This document shows, in pieces, positions 34,860 through 43,305 of a DNA stretch of 64,000 bases. This stretch comes from Marinobacter shengliensis (GTDB lineage: Bacteria > Pseudomonadota > Gammaproteobacteria > Pseudomonadales > Oleiphilaceae). The notes under the pieces were generated by a model. It searched no databases, was not told the origin of the DNA, and worked only from the letters and a program-made list of their open reading frames with translations. How positions within the stretch are numbered: the first letter of the stretch is position 1; each line of letters starts with the position of its first letter. Position numbers and translations under genes: made by a program. Location of the stretch: NCBI RefSeq assembly GCF_003007715.1, contig NZ_PXNO01000007.1, forward strand, positions 124,001 to 188,000, given 5' to 3'.

Positions 34860-35634
34860 GGCCGGTGGGCGTGGCCTCGAATTCGCCTGCGTGAATATGC
34901 TTCAAACCGGCACTGATCTGCTGATGGATTAAAGCGGTCAGGGCGTTACTCGATTCCGAGCGGGCCGGGTCTATGGCCGGGTGAATCACCACATCCACCT
35001 GGGTCGGCGGTTGCCTGAGCAGCCGGATCAGGTGGGTATGGAAACTGTCGTCACCGATGAACGGGGCGATCGGATCCGGACGATGTGCTCTGCGGTAACC
35101 GATGGTTATTGGCTGGATAGGTGTGTTGGCGTCGCGGGCGGCGGCCAGCAAAAAACCGTGGATCGGCAGCACTGCCAGTCCCGAGCTGGTGGTGCCTTCC
35201 GGAAACACCAGGACAGACTCGCCGGTATTCAGGCATCGGCTGATCTCCGATTTTATTCGCCTGGCCTGGCCGCTTCCGCGCTGGATGAACAAGGTGCCGG
35301 CTTGCCTTGCGAGCCAGCCGATAATTGGCCAGTTGCCCACCTCAGCCTTGGACAGGAACCTCAACGGCGTTATGCACCCCAATATGGGAATGTCAGACCA
35401 GCTGATGTGGTTGGCAACGTAGAGTGCGTGGGCTTCCGTGGGCTGGCCGTGCACCCGGATACGGAACCCGAGGCACTGGCAGGCCCGACGGAAGCAGAAA
35501 GCGGCCCAGGGTGAACGGTCGACAGGTTGTCGCCGGAACAGGTCGACCAGTTTCAGGGTGATGGCCAGGGCGCAGGTGCCTGCCAGAAACACCAGGAACC
35601 CGGTAAGCCGGATTAGTAATCGTATCCACCCCAT
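34819..35634 (-). CDS. olsA: Lyso-lipid acyltransferase OlsA-like (PlsC family)
   Basis: 1-acylglycerol-3-phosphate acyltransferase family, 271 residues. One or two N-terminal membrane helices (~5-30) are followed by the catalytic motif H-x4-D in NHISWSD (His76, Asp81) and by FPEGTTSSG for substrate binding. It sits 17 bases downstream of an OlsB-type gene, so it is probably the O-acyltransferase (OlsA) that turns lyso-ornithine lipid into ornithine lipid; general phosphatidate synthesis is the alternative. Its 3' end overlaps the convergent isomerase gene by 41 bases. Confidence 0.85.
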   Translation of the reverse strand: MGWIRLLIRLTGFLVFLAGTCALAITLKLVDLFRRQPVDRSPWAAFCFRRACQCLGFRIRVHGQPTEAHALYVANHISWSDIPILGCITPLRFLSKAEVGNWPIIGWLARQAGTLFIQRGSGQARRIKSEISRCLNTGESVLVFPEGTTSSGLAVLPIHGFLLAAARDANTPIQPITIGYRRAHRPDPIAPFIGDDSFHTHLIRLLRQPPTQVDVVIHPAIDPARSESSNALTALIHQQISAGLKHIHAGEFEATPTGLRTAGAPGLPRLP

Positions 35635-35651
35635 CTGCTGCTCCTTTGCCT

Positions 35652-36413
35652 TCAGGCAGTGCGCCCCATGAAATGCCGGCTATACCTGGCGGTCAGTTTG
35701 CTGACTTCCAGAACCACCAGCAGGTCCGCGCAGCGGAAGTCCGGGTCCCAGCAGGGTTCTCCACAGACCCTTGCGCCAAGGCGCATGTAGGCGCGAATCA
35801 GGGCTGGCACGTCATCGCTGTGTTCGTGTTCGGCGCGGGTCAGGTGTGGCAGGGCCCGGAGTGGGGTTACCCGGAATGCAGGCGCGGCAAGGTATTCATT
35901 CTGCAGGTGCCGTGCTATCCGCCAGGCTTTCATGCCGCCATCGGCCATGCTGATACTGGCGCAGCCAATCAGATAGTCCACGTTCCGGCTATCCAGATAT
36001 TCTGCCAGGGCTGCCCACAAAAGGGTGATGGTGCCGCCATTGCGGTAATCGGGATGAACGCAGGTCCTGCCCAGTTCCGCAAGGGTGCCCGGCAATTTAC
36101 CCAGGTTGCTCAGATCGAACTCGCCTGATGAATAGAAGCCGCCAACCGAAGGCACGTCGCTCTGGTGCAGGATGCGAGTGGTTGCAACCACTTCACCGGT
36201 GCCGGCATCGGTAACGATCAGGTGGTCGCAAAGGGCGTCGTAGGCATCGGCATCTATACCCGGCGTGGTGGCGCCCAGATCACTGCCATACTCCTCGGAG
36301 AAAACCCTGTAACGCAGTCGCTGGGCGGTTTCGATGAGTTGTGGGCACCGTGTCAGGGTGGTTTTCAGCTGGCGCCCACGGCGCGGCTGGGAACGGGCGA
36401 TTTGTGCTGTCAT
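35652..36413 (-). CDS. olsB: L-ornithine N-alpha-acyltransferase OlsB-like (GNAT fold)
   Basis: N-acyltransferase of 253 residues. The N-terminal half aligns with OlsB: RLRYRVFSEEYG, CDHLIVTDAGTGEVVATTRIL, FDLSNLGKLPGTLAELGRTCVHPDYRNGG, LIGCASISM. OlsB uses acyl-ACP to make lyso-ornithine lipid, a phosphorus-free membrane lipid precursor. The ATG at 36413 has AGAGG 8 bases upstream; a TTG at 36434 is possible but less likely. First gene of olsB-olsA, preceded by four phosphate-box half-sites. Confidence 0.87.
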   Translation of the reverse strand: MTAQIARSQPRRGRQLKTTLTRCPQLIETAQRLRYRVFSEEYGSDLGATTPGIDADAYDALCDHLIVTDAGTGEVVATTRILHQSDVPSVGGFYSSGEFDLSNLGKLPGTLAELGRTCVHPDYRNGGTITLLWAALAEYLDSRNVDYLIGCASISMADGGMKAWRIARHLQNEYLAAPAFRVTPLRALPHLTRAEHEHSDDVPALIRAYMRLGARVCGEPCWDPDFRCADLLVVLEVSKLTARYSRHFMGRTA

Positions 36414-36461
36414 GGCCTTGGCCTCTTGTTTCAATCACAAGCCAAGGCTATGAAGCTCCTG

Positions 36462-36499
36462 TGACAGTGAGGTGAACTGCCGGTGACGTCTGTATGACA
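36462..36499 (-). promoter_or_regulatory. Double PhoB-type box (four 11-bp-spaced half-sites) before olsB
   Basis: On the minus strand: TGTCA (36499-36495), CGTCA (36488-36484), GTTCA (36477-36473), TGTCA (36466-36462), each exactly 11 bp apart. The first pair reads TTGTCATACAGACGTCAC, 13 of 18 identical to the Pho-box consensus. They end 49 bases before the olsB ATG, with CATAGC 8 bases after the last repeat as a possible -10. Confidence 0.7.
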
Positions 36500-36654
36500 A
36501 TGGCCGGGATCTGCCACCAGCCGGATTTGTGTCACAGGCTGTAACCCTATGACCGTTCCATGTATATTTCTGAATAGCATGTATAATTGCTGTAACGGTA
36601 CGTTGCCTGTATTGTCGGGTGGACGACCCCAAAAACCGGAATAAAAAAACAGAG

Positions 36655-37389
36655 ATGGATGGCGTGGAACAGACAAACGAGAGTTGGCGAATCCTGATCG
36701 TAGAGGACGATGAACGGCTTGCGGACCTTACGCGCGAGTACCTCGAAAACAACGGGCTGACAGTCTCCCTGGAAACTCACGGTGGAGCCGCAGTTGAACG
36801 AATCCGTAATGAGCAGCCAGATCTTGTTGTGCTGGATCTCATGTTGCCGGGCGAAGACGGCCTGTCGATCTGCCGTCGAGTCAGGCCCTTCTATTCTGGC
36901 CCCATCATCATGCTCACTGCCAGAACCGACGACCTGGATCAGGTGCTTGGTCTGGAAATGGGGGCTGATGATTACATCGGCAAGCCGGTGCAGCCAAGGG
37001 TTCTGTTGGCCCGAATTCGGGCCATGCTCCGGCGGATGGAAACCGCCCCTGCCGGTAATCCGGAAGACGGTGGTGAGGAGCCTGTGCGCTTGCAGTTCAA
37101 CGACCTGGTGGTTGATCGCTCCATGCGGGAGGCCTGGCTCAGTGAAGAAAGCATTGACCTGACCAGCGCAGAATTTGACCTGCTTTGGTTGCTGGCCAGT
37201 AATGCCGGTCGGGTGCTCAGCCGTGAAGAGATCTTTACCGCCTTGCGTGGTATCGAATACGACGGCCAGGACCGCTCCATTGATGTTCGGGTGTCCCGTA
37301 TCAGGCCGAAAATCGGAGATGATCCCATTCACCCTCGTCGAATAAAAACGGTGCGCAGTAAAGGCTACCTGTTCGTAAAGGAAGCCTGA
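36655..37389 (+). CDS. rstA: OmpR-family response regulator, RstA-like
   Basis: Response regulator of 244 residues. Receiver domain with the acidic pair in ILIVEDDERLA and phospho-acceptor Asp61 in VVLDLMLPGEDGLSICRRV, then a winged-helix DNA-binding domain (LTSAEFDLLWLLASNAGRVLSREEIFTALRG, DRSIDVRVSRIRPKIGDD). The sequence and the RstB-type partner fit RstA. The ATG at 36655 is chosen because the receiver begins just after it; a GTG at 36619 is possible. Confidence 0.87.
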   Translation: MDGVEQTNESWRILIVEDDERLADLTREYLENNGLTVSLETHGGAAVERIRNEQPDLVVLDLMLPGEDGLSICRRVRPFYSGPIIMLTARTDDLDQVLGLEMGADDYIGKPVQPRVLLARIRAMLRRMETAPAGNPEDGGEEPVRLQFNDLVVDRSMREAWLSEESIDLTSAEFDLLWLLASNAGRVLSREEIFTALRGIEYDGQDRSIDVRVSRIRPKIGDDPIHPRRIKTVRSKGYLFVKEA

Positions 37390-37400
37390 CCGTTATTCCG

Positions 37401-37428
37401 CGGCCTGCCCTCCCTGGTGGGCAGGCCG
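37401..37428 (+). other. Intercistronic stem-loop between rstA and rstB
   Basis: A perfect 10-bp stem CGGCCTGCCC / GGGCAGGCCG with an 8-base loop, in the 58-base gap between the regulator and kinase genes. Only TGTT follows, so it is unlikely to be a full terminator. It could lower kinase relative to regulator expression or stabilise the mRNA. Confidence 0.5.
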
Positions 37429-37447
37429 TGTTACCAGGGTAGGCCCA

Positions 37448-39022
37448 ATGTCCCTGAAATTTTTCCTGACAGTCTATGCTCGCCTGGCCGGTGTCACCGC
37501 GCTGGTGATTCTGCTGTGTGTTCTTCTGTTCAACGGTATCAACTCCGTTCGTCATCAATTCTGGCATGAACGTTTCGCGGACCCCTTGATGCGCTGGCTG
37601 GCGGCGACGCCCGCGCCCACAAGGCAGTATCACTGGATGCCGTCCCTGTTCGATCTGCGCTCTGGCCCGCCGGAGCAGTTCGACCTGGACAAAGTGGCCA
37701 TCGAGCGGCTGGGGTATGGGCAGGTGGTGGCGCAACGTACCGATGTTGGGTTTCGTTATCTGGTTCGCTCTTTCGAGGGTGGCCTCGTCAGCCTGCGCCT
37801 TGAGCAACCATACCGGGAAATGGCCCAGGCAGTTGCCCTGGTGGTTCGATGGCATCTGGAAACGGTGAGCCCTGAGCAGCGGGCCGATGTTGCCGCGCAA
37901 CTGGCGGAGGCCCTGGGCGTGCGTGTTGAACCGGTACAGGACCTGCAGGCGCTGCCCAATCAGGACGTTATTGAAGACATCGCCAACACGGGGCTGGTGG
38001 TTTTCAATGAGCAGGGCACCCGAAACACCCAGGTGCTGCTGCGCCTTGAGGAAGGTGATCTGGTTGTTGTTCGCATGCCGTCACCGTTCAATCCCTGGGC
38101 CTGGCCAATGATTGTCCTGCTTGGCATCGTGGTGGGCTCGGTGCTGGCGGCCGCACTGTTCCTGGCCATGAGGTTTGTCGATGGCCATCTCAGGAAGGTG
38201 GAATCTGTGGCGGTGCGTATTGGCCGTGGCGAAATGGGCGCCCGGGTGGAGTCTGAGGATGGCACACTGGTGTCGCGGCTTGCCTGTTCGTTTAACAGTA
38301 TGGCGGAGCACATACAGCGGCTGGTTCAGGTTCAGCGGGAAATGATCCACGCCGTTTCCCACGAATTGCGCACCCCGGTAGCCCGAATTCGCTTTGGTGT
38401 CCAGATGATCGAATCCGGAAGCAGCCCGGAAGTTCTCGAGAAGCAACTGGACGGTATCGATGGTGATATCCAGGAACTCGATGAGCTGATTGATGAAATA
38501 CTGACCTACGCCCGCCTGGAGCAGGGTGGGCCGGTGTTCAGCTTGCGTGAGGACTCGGTAACCGACCTTGTTCGGCAAGTGGTTTCTGAACAACAGATGA
38601 TCCGCCCGGAGATCCGGATTGAGTGTCGTATAGATGAGGAATCCGAGCGTTGGGCCCTGTCGGATGTGGAGCCCAGGTACATCCACCGGGCTATCCAGAA
38701 TCTGGTGGGTAATGCAGGCCGGTATGCTGCTGGCCGGGTGCTGGTGAACTGCCATCTTGACGAGGACAACTGCCGGGTTGACGTGGAAGACGACGGCCCG
38801 GGGATCCCCGAGCAGGACTGGGAGAAGGTGTTCACCGCCTTTGCCCGGCTGGATGACAGCCGCACCAGGACCTCGGGTGGCTATGGCCTGGGGTTGTCTA
38901 TCGTACGGCGCATTCTTTACTGGCATGGCGGCCAGGCATTTGTCGGGCGCAGTGACGAGCTTGGAGGCGCGCGATTCAGCCTGGTCTGGCCAAGGCGTAA
39001 GCCGGATGATGCCATTTTGTGA
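37448..39022 (+). CDS. rstB: Sensor histidine kinase, RstB-like
   Basis: Membrane kinase of 524 residues. TM1 (~15-32), a periplasmic domain with the RstB-type segment FDLDKVAIERLGYGQVVAQ, TM2 (~218-240), a HAMP domain and the H-box with His305 in HAVSHELRTPVARIRFGVQ. ATPase boxes: IQNLVGNAGRYA, VEDDGPGIP, GYGLGLSIVRRI. It pairs with the RstA-like regulator. The periplasmic part is ~180 residues, longer than in Escherichia coli RstB, so the signal may differ. Confidence 0.87.
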   Translation: MSLKFFLTVYARLAGVTALVILLCVLLFNGINSVRHQFWHERFADPLMRWLAATPAPTRQYHWMPSLFDLRSGPPEQFDLDKVAIERLGYGQVVAQRTDVGFRYLVRSFEGGLVSLRLEQPYREMAQAVALVVRWHLETVSPEQRADVAAQLAEALGVRVEPVQDLQALPNQDVIEDIANTGLVVFNEQGTRNTQVLLRLEEGDLVVVRMPSPFNPWAWPMIVLLGIVVGSVLAAALFLAMRFVDGHLRKVESVAVRIGRGEMGARVESEDGTLVSRLACSFNSMAEHIQRLVQVQREMIHAVSHELRTPVARIRFGVQMIESGSSPEVLEKQLDGIDGDIQELDELIDEILTYARLEQGGPVFSLREDSVTDLVRQVVSEQQMIRPEIRIECRIDEESERWALSDVEPRYIHRAIQNLVGNAGRYAAGRVLVNCHLDEDNCRVDVEDDGPGIPEQDWEKVFTAFARLDDSRTRTSGGYGLGLSIVRRILYWHGGQAFVGRSDELGGARFSLVWPRRKPDDAIL

Positions 39023-39170
39023 GCCAGTGCTCACGACCTCACCTGATGTAACAAAGCTCTACAGAATAACTACTGAATACGGCGGCTCCCGGAGTAAGAA
39101 TAGACAGCGTAAGGGATGACTTTTGAGGTTGTAGTTCTTACGAACTTTCCTTGTTTCATTCGTCATTTGA
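39023..39170 (+). ncRNA. Possible small RNA or long 3' UTR ending at a strong terminator
   Basis: 148 bases after rstB hold no credible gene but end at a strong terminator. They contain a short hairpin (AGTTC-TTAC-GAACT, about 39133-39146). They could be a separate small RNA or just the rstB 3' UTR; I see no convincing promoter, so confidence is low. Confidence 0.25.
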
Positions 39171-39197
39171 GGGCCGGATTTATCCGGCCCTTTTTTT
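39171..39197 (+). terminator. Strong rho-independent terminator upstream of glpK
   Basis: GGGCCGGAT / ATCCGGCCC with a minimal loop, followed by seven T. It lies 149 bases after the rstB stop and 84 bases before glpK. Confidence 0.88.
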
Positions 39198-39280
39198 ATG
39201 CAAAATTTCCCGCCAATGGTGGTTATTCACACTCGGAATGTTCTCGGGCTGGTAGACTCTCCTGAAAAAAGGAGATCTGA

Positions 39281-40762
39281 ATGTCCCGCTATTTGCTTGC
39301 CATTGATCAGGGTACCACCAGCTCCCGGGCCATCGTTTTCGATGCCAGGGGTACGCAGGTGGCGGTCGCCCAACAGGAGTTTCACCAGTATTTTCCCCGA
39401 GACGGCTGGGTTGAACATGACGCCGTGGAGATATGGGACAGCACCCTGGCGGTGTGTCGCGAGGCTTTGGAAAAAGCCGGTGTCCAGGCGTCTGACCTGG
39501 CCGGCATCGGGATTACCAATCAACGGGAAACGACGGTTGTATGGGACCGTGAGACCGGCGAGCCGATCCACCATGCCATTGTCTGGCAGGATCGCCGTAC
39601 CGCTTCGTTGTGCACCAAGCTCAAGTCGGATGGCCATGAGGCCCTGGTGGTTGAACGCACGGGCCTGCTGATTGATCCCTATTTTTCTGCCACCAAGGTT
39701 GCCTGGCTGCTGGACAATGTGGAGGGTGCCCGCAAGCGAGCTGAAGCCGGTGAGCTGGCGTTTGGTACCGTCGATACCTGGTTGTTGTGGAACCTGACCA
39801 ATGGTCAGTCCCATTACACCGATGCCACCAACGCATCACGAACGGCCCTGTTCAATATCCATAACCAGGACTGGGACGATGACCTGCTGGCGCTTTTTCG
39901 GGTGCCCAAAGCGTTGTTGCCAGAAGTGCTCGACTGTGCCGATGAATATGGCGATACCCACGCGGATTGGCTTGGGGCACCGGTCAAGGTGGCGGGCATT
40001 GCCGGTGATCAGCATGCCGCGCTGATCGGCCAGGCCTGTTTTGAGCCTGGTATGGCCAAGAGTACCTACGGAACGGGCTGTTTTTTAATGCTTAATACCG
40101 GTGACCAAGCCCTGCGTTCGGAAAACCGGTTACTGACCACCATGGCTTACCGGCTAAACGGTAAACCATGCTATGCCATCGAAGGCAGTATTTTTGTTGC
40201 TGGCGCCGCCATGCAATGGCTCAGGGACGGTTTGCGCCTGATTACCCATGCCAGCGAGTCGGCAGGCCATGCCGAAACGGTGGGTGTGGATAACCCGGTT
40301 TATCTGGTGCCGGCGTTCACCGGGTTGGGGGCTCCCCACTGGGACCCGAATGCCAGGGGCGCTATCTTGGGACTTACTCGTGATACCGGTATTGCTGAGA
40401 TTGTCACCGCTGGACTGCAGTCGGTGTGTTACCAGACCAAGGACCTGGTGAGGGCCATTCGCAACGATGGCGCGCGCCTGGAGTCGATCCGGGTAGATGG
40501 CGGCATGGCGGTAAACGACTGGGTAATGCAGTTTCTCTGTGACATTCTGAACGTGACCGTTGATCGGCCAAAGGTAACAGAAACAACCGCCCTGGGCGCG
40601 GCGTATCTGGCAGGACTACAGACCGGGGTGTTCGAAAGCCTGGAGCAGATTTCCGATATGTGGGAGTGCGAGCGGCAATTCCGGCCGGATATGAAGCCGG
40701 CGCTTCGGGAATCGCTGTATGCAGGCTGGCTGGATGCAGTCGAGCGGGTCTGCAACAACTGA
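39281..40762 (+). CDS. glpK: Glycerol kinase
   Basis: FGGY-family kinase of 493 residues that phosphorylates glycerol to glycerol-3-phosphate. Typical blocks: [78 protein letters not shown], and [18 protein letters not shown] near the end. AGGAG lies 7 bases before the ATG. It is alone here, with no glpF, glpD or glpR beside it. Confidence 0.97.
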   Translation: MSRYLLAIDQGTTSSRAIVFDARGTQVAVAQQEFHQYFPRDGWVEHDAVEIWDSTLAVCREALEKAGVQASDLAGIGITNQRETTVVWDRETGEPIHHAIVWQDRRTASLCTKLKSDGHEALVVERTGLLIDPYFSATKVAWLLDNVEGARKRAEAGELAFGTVDTWLLWNLTNGQSHYTDATNASRTALFNIHNQDWDDDLLALFRVPKALLPEVLDCADEYGDTHADWLGAPVKVAGIAGDQHAALIGQACFEPGMAKSTYGTGCFLMLNTGDQALRSENRLLTTMAYRLNGKPCYAIEGSIFVAGAAMQWLRDGLRLITHASESAGHAETVGVDNPVYLVPAFTGLGAPHWDPNARGAILGLTRDTGIAEIVTAGLQSVCYQTKDLVRAIRNDGARLESIRVDGGMAVNDWVMQFLCDILNVTVDRPKVTETTALGAAYLAGLQTGVFESLEQISDMWECERQFRPDMKPALRESLYAGWLDAVERVCNN

Positions 40763-40771
40763 CCCGCACTC

Positions 40772-41845
40772 TCAACTGGTGCGTTCGAAGGCAATCAGGT
40801 GATCGGCTTCGACACGCACCGGCACGTGTTCGCCCATGTGGAAGTCCAGGTGGCTTCGGAACAGGGCCTCGAATTCGGTATCTTCTGAGCACCGGAACCG
40901 ATACAGGGTTGAAGTGCCTGCGAAGGTTTTCTCCACCACTTTGGGTTTCAGGTCGGAGTGCTCATCGTAGACGATGTCGTCCGGGCGAATCAGAACGTCC
41001 AGTAACGTGCCCGGCTTCCATTTATAGGCCCGGTTGCCGTGGATAACGCCCAGTTCGGATTCAATGGTGTCCGGCCCCAGGGCGGTACCGGGAATGAAGC
41101 CGCCCTGGCCAACAAAGCTGGCTACGAAGCGGTTGGCGGGTTCGTGATACAGGTTGTAGGGTACGTCCCATTGCTGCAGGGTGCCGTCTTTGAGTACCGC
41201 CACCTGATCGCACATGGCAAACGCTTCCTGTTGGTCATGGGTGACCAGGATAGCGCTGATGCCGAGTGTTTTCAGGATATCCCGTACATCCAGGCTCAGC
41301 CGGCGACGAAGGTCGGTATCCAGGTTCGAGAACGGCTCATCGAGCAGAATAAGCGTTGGCTCTGGCGCCAATGCCCTGGCCAGGGCAACCCGCTGTTGCT
41401 GGCCGCCGGATAGCTCATGGGGGTAGTTGTTTGCCAGGTCCTGTAGGTGAACCAGGTTGAGCAGTTCGATAACTTTCTGGCGGCGTTCGGCCTTGTTCAT
41501 GTTCCTCAGGCCAAACCCGACGTTATCGGCGATGGTCAGGTGCGGGAACAACGCGTAATCCTGAAACACCATGCCGATACGCCGCTTTTCGGGAGCCAGG
41601 GTGCGCCCGGGAAGGCTGATGGCCTGGGACTGGAGCTGGATTTCCCCGCTGTTTAAAGGCAAGAAACCGGCCAGGGCTCTGAGAATGGTGCTTTTGCCAC
41701 AGCCACTGGGGCCGAGCAGGCACCCGATGTCGCCGTGGCTCAGGGCGAAGCTGACGTCTTTAACGACAGAGTCGCCGCCATAGCCGCAGGACAGGTTGTT
41801 GACTTCCAGCAGCCAGTCGGCCGGTGGCAGCAAAGATTCAGGCAT
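40772..41845 (-). CDS. ABC transporter ATP-binding protein (FbpC/PotA type)
   Basis: ATPase subunit of 357 residues: Walker A GPSGCGKST, Q-loop MVFQDYALFPHL, signature LSGGQQQRVALARAL, Walker B LILLDEPFSNLD, H-loop VTHDQQEA, and a C-terminal TOBE-like region from ~240. Closest to ferric-iron (FbpC), spermidine or sulfate importers. No permease or binding protein lies nearby. It follows argF by only 3 bases; I recall the same argF-ATPase pairing in Pseudomonas aeruginosa. Its membrane partner must be encoded elsewhere. Confidence 0.9.
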   Translation of the reverse strand: MPESLLPPADWLLEVNNLSCGYGGDSVVKDVSFALSHGDIGCLLGPSGCGKSTILRALAGFLPLNSGEIQLQSQAISLPGRTLAPEKRRIGMVFQDYALFPHLTIADNVGFGLRNMNKAERRQKVIELLNLVHLQDLANNYPHELSGGQQQRVALARALAPEPTLILLDEPFSNLDTDLRRRLSLDVRDILKTLGISAILVTHDQQEAFAMCDQVAVLKDGTLQQWDVPYNLYHEPANRFVASFVGQGGFIPGTALGPDTIESELGVIHGNRAYKWKPGTLLDVLIRPDDIVYDEHSDLKPKVVEKTFAGTSTLYRFRCSEDTEFEALFRSHLDFHMGEHVPVRVEADHLIAFERTS

Positions 41846-41848
41846 GGA

Positions 41849-42763
41849 TCAGTCCAGGCGATTGAGAATGAGGAACTCGAGTAGGGCCTTCTGGGCGTGC
41901 AGGCGGTTTTCCGCTTCATGCCACACCACTGAACCCGGGTGTTCCATCATGTCGGCGGAAATCTCCTCGCCACGGTGGGCAGGCAGGCAGTGCATGAACA
42001 GGGCATCCTTGGCGGCCACAGACATCAGTGCCGGGTTGATCTGGTAGTCCTGAAAGGCTCTCTCTCGGGCCTTTTGCTCGTCTTCCTGGCCCATGGAGGC
42101 CCAGACATCGGTGACCAACAGGTTGGCACCCTTTGCAGCGTCTTCCGGTGTGCGCACCACGGTTACGCGATCACTGTGGGCTTTCAGCAGGTTGCTGTCT
42201 GGTTCATACCCTTCCGGGCAAGCCACGTTCAGATGAAAATCGAACTGGGCCGCCGCGTTGATGTAGGAGTGGCACATATTGTTGCCATCACCAATCCAGG
42301 CAACGGTAGCTCCGCGGATGCTGCCGCGATGTTCACGATAGGTTTGCATATCCGCCAGCAGTTGGCACGGGTGGAATTCGTCGGTCAAGGCGTTGATCAC
42401 CGGCTTGCTGGAAGCCGAGGCAAAGCGCTCAACGGTTTCGTGGGCAAAGGTCCGGATCATCACCGCATCCACCATGCTGGATATCACGATGGCAGAGTCC
42501 TCGATGGGCTCGCCCCGGCCAAGCTGGGTGTCCCGGGGTGACAGGAACATGGCGGTGCCACCGAGCTGGGTCATGCCCGCTTCAAAGGAAACCCGTGTGC
42601 GGGTGGACGACTTTTCAAAGATCATCGCCAATACCCGGTTTTTCAGGGAATCCCGGGTTTTACCCGCATGCCACTCTTTACGAAGCCTGGACGCATGATC
42701 AAGGAGCTGTTCCAGCTCACTAGTTGTCATGTCGTTCAGGGTCAGAAAATGTCTTGCCGCCAT
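41849..42763 (-). CDS. argF: Ornithine carbamoyltransferase
   Basis: A protein of 304 residues that makes citrulline from ornithine and carbamoyl phosphate. The carbamoyl-phosphate site is STRTR (53-57), followed by [19 protein letters not shown], the [11 protein letters not shown] block, the ornithine/SMG-loop region VWASMGQE and [10 protein letters not shown]. The ATG at 42763 has AGGGG 7 bases upstream; the frame extends further upstream but that leader is not conserved. Divergent from grxD. Confidence 0.95.
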   Translation of the reverse strand: MAARHFLTLNDMTTSELEQLLDHASRLRKEWHAGKTRDSLKNRVLAMIFEKSSTRTRVSFEAGMTQLGGTAMFLSPRDTQLGRGEPIEDSAIVISSMVDAVMIRTFAHETVERFASASSKPVINALTDEFHPCQLLADMQTYREHRGSIRGATVAWIGDGNNMCHSYINAAAQFDFHLNVACPEGYEPDSNLLKAHSDRVTVVRTPEDAAKGANLLVTDVWASMGQEDEQKARERAFQDYQINPALMSVAAKDALFMHCLPAHRGEEISADMMEHPGSVVWHEAENRLHAQKALLEFLILNRLD

Positions 42764-42889
42764 GAAAGGCCCCTGTTTCAAGGAAACTGCTGTACGGTTT
42801 GCATCTGAAAAGGGCATCAAGTCTAGCCCTTCACAACCCGTAAAACAACGCCGGGGGTGGGGTGGTTGCTCTGGGTCAAACACATCGGT

Positions 42890-42919
42890 TTGGTGGCTAA
42901 TCGACCCGCCGTGTACAAT
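42890..42919 (+). promoter_or_regulatory. Putative sigma-70 promoter of grxD
   Basis: TTGGTG, 18-base spacer, TACAAT; 54 bases from the -10 to the grxD ATG. The -35 is weak (three of six), the -10 good (five of six). Confidence 0.4.
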
Positions 42920-42973
42920 AGCGGTTAAGTGCCGTGTAACGGTAAACCTGATTTCAACCAGAGGTATGAGTTC

Positions 42974-43300
42974 ATGGATATCAATGAAACCATCAAGAGC
43001 CAGCTCGAAGAGAACCCGGTCATTCTTTACATGAAGGGCACTCCGCAGGCACCACAGTGCGGTTTCTCCGCCCGTACCGTTCAGGCTCTGATGGCGTGCG
43101 GTGAGCGGTTTGCGTTCGTGAACATTCTGGACAATCAGGAGCTGCGCGAAGCCCTCAAAGTTTATTCAAGCTGGCCGACTTACCCGCAGCTCTACATTGG
43201 TGGTGAGCTGGTGGGCGGTTGTGACATCGTTCTGGAAATGTCCGAGAGCGGTGAGCTGGCCAAGGCGGTTAAAGACGCGGTCAAGCAAGCCGAAGCCTGA
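42974..43300 (+). CDS. grxD: Monothiol glutaredoxin, Grx4 type
   Basis: A protein of 108 residues with the monothiol active site CGFS (Cys29) after MKGTPQAPQ, and the glutathione/Fe-S elements [21 protein letters not shown]. Such proteins carry and transfer [2Fe-2S] clusters. The ATG at 42974 has AGAGG 9 bases upstream. Confidence 0.95.
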   Translation: MDINETIKSQLEENPVILYMKGTPQAPQCGFSARTVQALMACGERFAFVNILDNQELREALKVYSSWPTYPQLYIGGELVGGCDIVLEMSESGELAKAVKDAVKQAEA

Positions 43301-43305
43301 GTTTT

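Noticed and set aside
39116..39280. Short open frame starting ATGACTTTTGAG between rstB and glpK
   Set aside because: It runs through the strong terminator at 39171-39197, its AAGGG lies only one base from the ATG, and its sequence shows no coding bias.
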